From: Mytilus californianus
Taxonomy: Eukaryota; Mollusca; Bivalvia; Mytilida; Mytilidae
Direction of reading: 5' to 3'
DNA length: 64,000 bases
Assembly (NCBI RefSeq): GCF_021869535.1
Contig: NW_026262668.1
Span: 15,484,348-15,548,347, forward strand
Shown in pieces: positions 58,501-64,000 of this stretch. Under the pieces are notes generated by a model. That model ran no database searches. It worked only from the letters and a program-made list of their open reading frames with translations, and had not been told where the DNA came from. The number at the start of each line of letters is the position of its first letter. Position 1 is the first letter of the stretch. The position numbers were made by a program, and so were the translations under genes.

Positions 58501-61500
58501 TTATTGATGCCAATCATAAAAAATGGAACCAGTCTGTTTCTATGCTGCTGAATTGGCTAAAAAAAACAAATTGTTTTTTCTGTTACAGCTTCAGCTAATA
58601 ATTGTGTGATATGAAGTAAACAACAAAACTTTGTCTTTGGCCTTTTTCCTTGTTTTATGCTACTTTATATTCACAATGGGTAGTTAGTTAACAAAATGAT
58701 TTTCTACAATGGACATGAATTTAATAAGACTTCAGATTGATTCTTAGATTTCACATGTTCAGTAGTTTCAAATATATGATGGTTCATTTTCTTTACTTCT
58801 TTTGTCTTACATCGTCGTCACATTGTCATCTGTGTGACTCTATAATCTATTATGTTAATCTGCAACTCCTTAAAAACAGAAATTCAACTTAACTTGCACA
58901 GATACTTCTACAGGACATGAAGTTGAACACCTGCCATTTTGAATTTTTAGCTAAATGATTTTTGGGGTTTACCATAACCAAAAATTGACTTAGCCTTTTT
59001 TCTTCTATTATTTGAAGAATACAAGGAACACACATTATATCTTCTTAAGACATTTTTTTCTTGGTCTCATCTAGATGAAGTTTTTATAACTGAGAGCAAT
59101 CAGGGTTCTCACTAAGGATTTTGGTAGGTGATTCTAGGAACTCACTATTTATGCCCTGGTGAGTCTATAAGTGAGAAGTCTCCATTACAAAACAGAGAAA
59201 GGAATGTCATCAACTATAGATTAATTTTCAAACTTTTGCTATAAAATGATTATAACTTGGCTCAATGGATACAATGTTATACAACTTGATGCATCTTTGG
59301 ACTCATCAGTTTTGAAAATGATGAGTCCAGGCAGATTTGCATGGACGTGCCTTAGTGAGAAACCTGGACAATTATAGAAAAAAATGTTAAAAAAAGTTGT
59401 AGTTGAAAGGCATAAAAAATTAACCTGATAAAGTGGTATACAAATGTTAAAATAAATTTTGATAGATATAATAATACAATAAAGTATAAAAATAATGAGA
59501 TGTGATATGATTGCCATGAGACAACTATCCACTAAATTTCATAATTCTTACTAAACTTTATTAGATGGTAGGTGTAAAAAAAGAATTGCCTTTCTATCAC
59601 ATGTTTATTTCACAATGAAATTATTTTGATGTCCCTCAGATTTAGTAAATAATTCATTGCTGAAAGTATTATTGCATGTATTGATTTCTTCGTCTATACC
59701 TTGTATTTTTAATTAGCTGTCTTTATATGAATGAAATGATATTGAAACTTGATGAATGACCCCAAATTTTGTTCACACCTCTTACAAAACATGTTTATTA
59801 AAAATATTTGTTGTCAACATCAACTGATTGTTATAGTCTGTTCATAATTCCATTGAAGGTCCAAGTGCCATTTGACAAATACTTTAAAGTTCATCCTCTG
59901 GCAGAGTTCCATAAGGTGATGACGATGGAATTATTTATGGAACACTTAGCACCAACAGTCTGGCCTCCAGGAGAAAGAATAGGTAAGTTCCCTTCCTACA
60001 TCTTGGGGAAAGACTAGGTAGGTCCCCTCCTGGGCCTGGATAGATTATTAAGGGTTGAAAATAGAAAGAATTGACCATTCATTTTCATGTTATTGTTTTT
60101 TTCGAAATTGTGAAAATAAATTGCTAACAATTAAAAGTTGGTTTACGATATTTTTGTTTAGAACAACTTCAATATTTTCTGTCTCTGGGATATCTATATT
60201 AATCAATTGTTAATACCCTACTTGGTTAAGGGAGAACATCAAAAGATTAAAAAATGTACCGAAACACCCTACCCCTTCTAATTATCATAGTTATTACCAA
60301 AAGGTTAAAATTGTAAACTGTTGTTCGCCAAAGGACTTTTACCTGCGCATACATTGACATTATAATATAAGTAGGATAAAAACAAAACACATCCATCCTC
60401 TAAACATCTGTCTATATGGGAACTCGGGTGTATTGTATACATCACAATAGCTGTAGTGCTGAAAACAAAATTGTAATAAGGGAACATCAGCCTTTAAATG
60501 TTTCCACATGCATTGCTGACATTATTGTAGATGTACAATGTAAACAGCACGACAAACTGTGACAAATTCTAAATGGTGTCAGAAAGAGGCGAAATAAATT
60601 AAAGATTTTATCAACATTTTGCAAACTTCAATGATTAACCTTTCTCCACAAAAGGTTGTTATTGTGGATGACTTGTGGTCAACCTTTTTTGGCATTATTA
60701 AAGGTTCATGTCTTATTGTCACAAATCATTTCCAATCTCTATATTTAAACTCCTTTGGGTTCAGAGATTAAACTGAAAGCTGTGTCATGTATGATAAAGA
60801 AAACTGTACACTGAAAATCATGGTCACAATCTTTATACAACTTAGCCACCCTTTTTCATATGTACAAAAATAAATACTTCTGTTCTAAGTTTAAAAATCC
60901 ATGGAGTTCAAGGATCAAAGTTGCAATGATTGTTCACTACTGGAAGAAAACAGGAAGTTGATGGTCATGGTTAAAAGGTTAATTGCACTTTAACACCCCT
61001 GTGCATATAAATGAAATAACTCTAATCACATCCCAATTTACTTATTTACCTACTGCAGGGGCATTGTGATGGCTCCCATCACTATCCTCTAGATTAAATA
61101 TTAAAATTTTATCCAACTTTAGTTTTGGTGTTCTAATTTGAAATAACTTTTGAGTAAATTCACTTCATTTGGTAAAACCTGTTGTATTAACCCTTCTAAT
61201 GGCTGGGGTTTTGTTTGTCTGCCATGATGATACATACTATCATAGATAAGCTGTTTTTTATGGTTTCATATGTCATTTAAGACAATTTATTGTTTTATTC
61301 TATGGAATTATGAGGATGTTTGAACAAAATCTGCGATTTTAAGAGTTGAAGATGAAGAACATTTATGCAGGGGTAGGTGTACTTTTTTCTCTCACATCTG
61401 GGATCAGGTATTTCAGAAATGTTTCCAAAATGATAACTAAATTATAAATCGATTCAATTTTTGGGGTTTTCCAAAGCGTTACATGGACTTCACTGTATTT

Positions 61501-62884
61501 GCTTACTGTTACATGAGAAATGGTGATAGGCATATTGGATCTGTTACTACTGTTTAAGCCAGAACTGGATGTTCAGTTTTGGGGAGTGGCTAGCATGAAT
61601 TTGTGAGTTCTGCTTACAGTTTTTCTCTTTTATAGTTGTACATGTATTTAAAAAAACATGACAAATATATAAAAAGAAGTATGGTTAATTACAATTCAGA
61701 TGTACACCTCTGTAAAATGTCCATTATAGTATTTGTAAAAACTAGGCACTAACTGATAGAAAGCATACCCCTTATCTCTATTTAAAAAGAAAAATTCTTA
61801 AAAAACAGAACTTTTCTTTATGTACTTTGAAATAACAATCTGATATGGTATTTTGTTATCAGCCTCCTCATCCTCACGTGGCACTCTGTGATGAATTGTG
61901 TATACAGAAAAAGGTGTAAATCATTTGCATGTTATTCGCTTACCTCAGCATGACAAGATTTGATTACCATCTGTTTTGCGATAAAAAATCTCAGATGAGG
62001 TATCAAAATGTTTATGTGGGTAGATGACGATATTGAGTTAACTTCAGTTGGTCACATTTTCAGGTATACTAATTATATATATAAATTCCATTACCACCTA
62101 ACCAAGTTAATTATTTGTCACAAAGGAAAGTAGTTTGTAATGACATCAGTAGCCATTGACGTTATGTTTGTCTGGAAAAGAAAGGTGATATGATTTTCTT
62201 GTTTCCAACAATTCTCTGGAATAATCTTATCAGGAATATTCCAATCTAATTAAAATACAGATTCTGTGTCCACACTTTTCTTACAAGGATCTGGCTGTGA
62301 TCCCCCTTCTACTTTCTGTTCTAGTAATTATTACATAAGGCAATGAATTTTTTTAAGCTGTACATTATAATGACAAAATCAGAGGACTCTGAAATGTCTA
62401 AAAAACAGAAAGTAGAAATGAATATTGTCAGATGATTAAACCCATGCCATATAGTGAGTCATATATTAAAGGCTGCAACATAACAAAAGATGAAACAATT
62501 CAAACAAAAATCAAACATGTTTTTGAAAACTCTGCTGTGTGTAAAGTTAAACATTCAATATCAAAACTTTGGCATGTCTTCCAGAATCCTTATTAAGAAT
62601 TTGGGATAATTTTAAAGATAGGCAAAAAAAGGCTAAAACTTTCATTTGGAATGAACTTAAAAACTAATTTAAATTTTGTATGTCATTTCAGTGTTTTGTT
62701 ATTCTGCTAGAACCCATTATGTTGATAAAAAAACATCAGATGAGCCAAGCTGTGCAGCAAAGGATGGAAACCCATTTGGCCCATTCTGGGATACGTTTGA
62801 AGTGGAATTTGATAAAAATGTGTTTTATGGACCTCTTACTTATGATTCATACAATCCTCATGAAATTCAGAGATGGCTGAAAAG
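55409..62884 (+). CDS. POFUT1: GDP-fucose protein O-fucosyltransferase 1, 5' part of gene
   Basis: Four coding exons (55409-55502, 57501-57616, 59859-59982 and 62692-62884) join in frame to give 175 residues plus two bases of the next codon. That is a little under half of the usual ~390-residue enzyme. Order: a hydrophobic signal peptide (residues 1-16), [20 protein letters not shown] with the RFGNQ donor-binding loop, [12 protein letters not shown], and [15 protein letters not shown]. All match vertebrate POFUT1 closely. Family knowledge: a CAZy GT65 enzyme of the ER that transfers fucose from GDP-fucose to Ser/Thr in EGF repeats, needed for Notch function. The HLR-containing catalytic half and the C-terminal ER-retention signal must lie beyond the window. 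Introns of 1998, 2242 and 2709 bp are full of transposon remnants. Confidence 0.95.
55850..56230 (-). repeat. Family A repeat in POFUT1 intron 1
   Basis: GTTGCCAATGAGACAACTAT, CACTGTATGGTCTTCTACAA, CCCATACTGTATAGTCAGCT and TTGGACAGTGGTCAATACTG are family A blocks in reverse order. The 124-residue frame on the plus strand is a product of this repeat. Confidence 0.8.
56231..56807. other. POFUT1 intron 1, nothing further recognised
   Basis: AT-rich intronic DNA between two repeats. Confidence 0.5.
56808..57374 (+). mobile_element. Composite tandem-core element E3 (same family as E1)
   Basis: TCCCCTACCG (56808-56817) and CGGTAGGGGA (57328-57337) are the same exact inverted ends as in E1. A GTCTGTCC-rich stretch lies at about 56847-56874. 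About three core copies contain AGTTATGGTCCTTGGACTTA. The right hairpin of E1 is decayed here (GCATTGC..GCTATAC). The end AGAATGCTTGTT is shared with E1. It lies in POFUT1 intron 1, about 125 bp before exon 2. Confidence 0.8.
57501..57616 (+). CDS. POFUT1: POFUT1 coding exon 2
   Basis: Acceptor TATTTTGTAG (to 57500), donor GTATGT (57617). It completes the Gly of MGRFGNQ and codes [20 protein letters not shown] and [18 protein letters not shown], the most conserved N-terminal part of the enzyme. It ends in phase 0. Confidence 0.95.
57890..58034. mobile_element. 145-bp MITE in POFUT1 intron 2
   Basis: The left end starts ACTGTTCAGACAATTGGCTT and the minus-strand right end starts ACAGTTCAGACAATTAGCTT; similarity extends about 28 bp. 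Non-coding, no clear target duplication. Confidence 0.75.
58142..58258. repeat. Short fold-back repeat in POFUT1 intron 2
   Basis: Exact inverted ends TTGGTGTACTA (58142-58152) and TAGTACACCAA (58248-58258). The interior contains CAAATTTGTGG and AAATTTGTAG blocks. Confidence 0.65.
58259..59484. other. POFUT1 intron 2, nothing further recognised
   Basis: AT-rich intron sequence without supported features. Confidence 0.5.
59485..59545 (-). repeat. Family A right-end fragment in POFUT1 intron 2
   Basis: GATGTGATATGATTGCCATG and AGACAACTATCCACTAAATT are the family A end in reverse. Confidence 0.7.
59859..59982 (+). CDS. POFUT1: POFUT1 coding exon 3
   Basis: Acceptor CCATTGAAG, donor GTAAGT (59983). 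Codes [20 protein letters not shown], then [20 protein letters not shown] and I, and ends one base into the next codon. Confidence 0.93.
59983..62691. other. POFUT1 intron 3
   Basis: No exon was found inside. A perfect hairpin, GTGATGG-CTC-CCATCAC, lies at 61066-61082 and recalls the right-end hairpin of element E5, but no core repeats or head could be matched. Otherwise AT-rich. Confidence 0.5.
62692..62884 (+). CDS. POFUT1: POFUT1 coding exon 4
   Basis: Acceptor TGTCATTTCAG, donor GTATAT (62885). Codes [20 protein letters not shown], then [20 protein letters not shown] and the rest up to RWLK. The two Cys flanking the variable segment correspond to a conserved pair in POFUT1. It ends two bases into a codon. 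The open frame continues into the intron, but the similarity stops at the donor. Confidence 0.92.
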
Positions 62885-64000
62885 GTATATTTCACTTACT
62901 AGTAATATTAATTTTAGTCTTATTTCTGAATTTAATAGAGACGTCCAGAGAGGCCATGACTTATACATCAATAATATTTACTTAATTAAGTTTAGGTATG
63001 GAAAGTAGTAATGAGGAAAATTTCTACACAATATGTTTTGAAAAAATAAAGTCCTCATCAAATCTATTATGAGGTGTTAATACTGAACACATTGGAATGT
63101 CAGTTCTTACTTATAGTTGTAATAAACTGTTATTGATCTTTTGTTAAACTTATTTATTTGACAAGATATGTAAAACAAAATTATGGTGTGGATATTATGT
63201 TAACCAGTTCTTAAAATACGTCCTTGCTTGCTAAATATATTGAAAATCATGTATTCTTATGATTTATGAATCTGCTAATGAACTAGAAAGTACAATCCCA
63301 GAAAAAAAAGGTGTAGTCTGAAAGAAAACAATACTGGAGAAATGATTAACAACTTTTGTTTATATAAAGCTGTTTGATTAACACTACAAGATAAATTTGA
63401 ATTGTATTGATATTAAAACTGTTAACAAGTTTAATGTAACTTCCTCTGTTACTGATATTTCTGTACTATTGAATCTGCCCAATAGTTCAAGGTTATGACA
63501 ACATAAACAAATTTTTGTTTATGATATTAATAATTGAATTTTCAAATATAATAAGTTTTCGATTTAAATTTATGTATTTTTGCAGATAAAAAGGGATACC
63601 TCCAAATACAATATCAAAAGACTACACTAAAATCTTTCAAAAAAAGGGACAGATATACTAAAATCCTTCAAAAAAGGGCAGATATCTTTTGAAAAAAAGA
63701 ACCAGTGAGTTGATGAATCAAGGATTTTCAGATTGCATAGTTCAACATTAAAAAAATTTCCAAAATATTAAAAACATATATGTGGAACCATATAGTATTC
63801 AGAAATACCTACCAAATACAATAGGGCCAAAAAAAAAATACATGTGTTTCCGCTAACCCTACCTACCCTAATTTTTAGTGCCTACCCTAACACTTTTTAT
63901 GCCATTTTGGAACAAGCACTGTTAAAGTCAGACTGATTCCCTAGTAGTAACCAGCTAAAAAATGTATGTAAAATAAAATGATATTGCCTACCTACCTACC
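62885..64000. other. POFUT1 intron 4 (partial) with repeat tail
   Basis: No further POFUT1 exon is visible. From about 63595 there are two copies of ACTAAAATCYTTCAAAAAA. From 63838 a TACATGTGTTTCCGCTAACC, CTACCTACCCTAATTTTTAG repeat begins. The window ends in (CTAC)n. Confidence 0.5.

Noticed and set aside
63585..63650. Possible POFUT1 exon 5 after TTTTTGCAG at 63585
   Set aside because: Joining it to exon 4 gives an immediate stop (AG+A TAA), and the sequence has no POFUT1 similarity.
1..64000. CRISPR arrays, operons, phage or bacterial defence genes
   Set aside because: The tandem arrays have no unique spacers of constant length and no cas-like genes; gene structure is eukaryotic throughout.

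Overview
This is an AT-rich, gene-poor stretch of animal nuclear DNA. It has introns with GT/AG boundaries, metazoan-specific gene families, tRNA-derived SINEs, LINEs, a Tc1-like transposon and many MITEs and minisatellites. Several dispersed repeats match families I remember from mytilid mussels, so a marine bivalve (Mytilus-like) is the best guess. That attribution is from memory and was not tested by a search.

Only two real host genes can be supported. (1) A single-exon IER5-family immediate-early gene lies on the minus strand at 16808-17743. It has an AU-rich element and poly(A) signals in its 3' flank and CCAAT, CRE-like and AP-1-like sites upstream. (2) The first four coding exons of POFUT1, the protein O-fucosyltransferase that acts on EGF repeats such as those of Notch, lie on the plus strand between 55409 and 62884. 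The gene runs off the right edge of the window.

Almost everything else is transposon-derived or tandemly repeated. 1-16 kb holds MITEs, fragments of a long dispersed repeat (called family A here) and two composite elements with internal ~160-170 bp repeats. 19.8-22.6 kb is a dead LINE whose 3' tail was split by a 1.64 kb Tc1/mariner element. 27-28 kb has two minisatellites, one of them inside a retroelement tail. 32.4 kb, 37.6 kb and 56.8 kb carry further composite elements, and the one at 37.6 kb sits inside a second dead LINE (35.9-39.0 kb). 42-48 kb has a tRNA-derived SINE, a SINE fragment and more family A. 48.2-49.3 kb is a 36-bp minisatellite that is open in one whole reading frame. 51-55 kb holds retroelement remnants and a MITE with a clear 5-bp target duplication.

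The most interesting pattern is five composite elements (11.0, 12.1, 32.4, 37.6 and 56.8 kb), all in the same orientation. They share one architecture despite mostly unrelated sequence: a short palindromic or hairpin head, a GTC-rich simple stretch, a core of ~160-190 bp in direct repeats, and in four of five a clean 5-7 bp stem hairpin next to the right end. This resembles the non-autonomous Helentron / 'pearl' type of mobile element. No protein-coding defence system, operon or CRISPR array is present.
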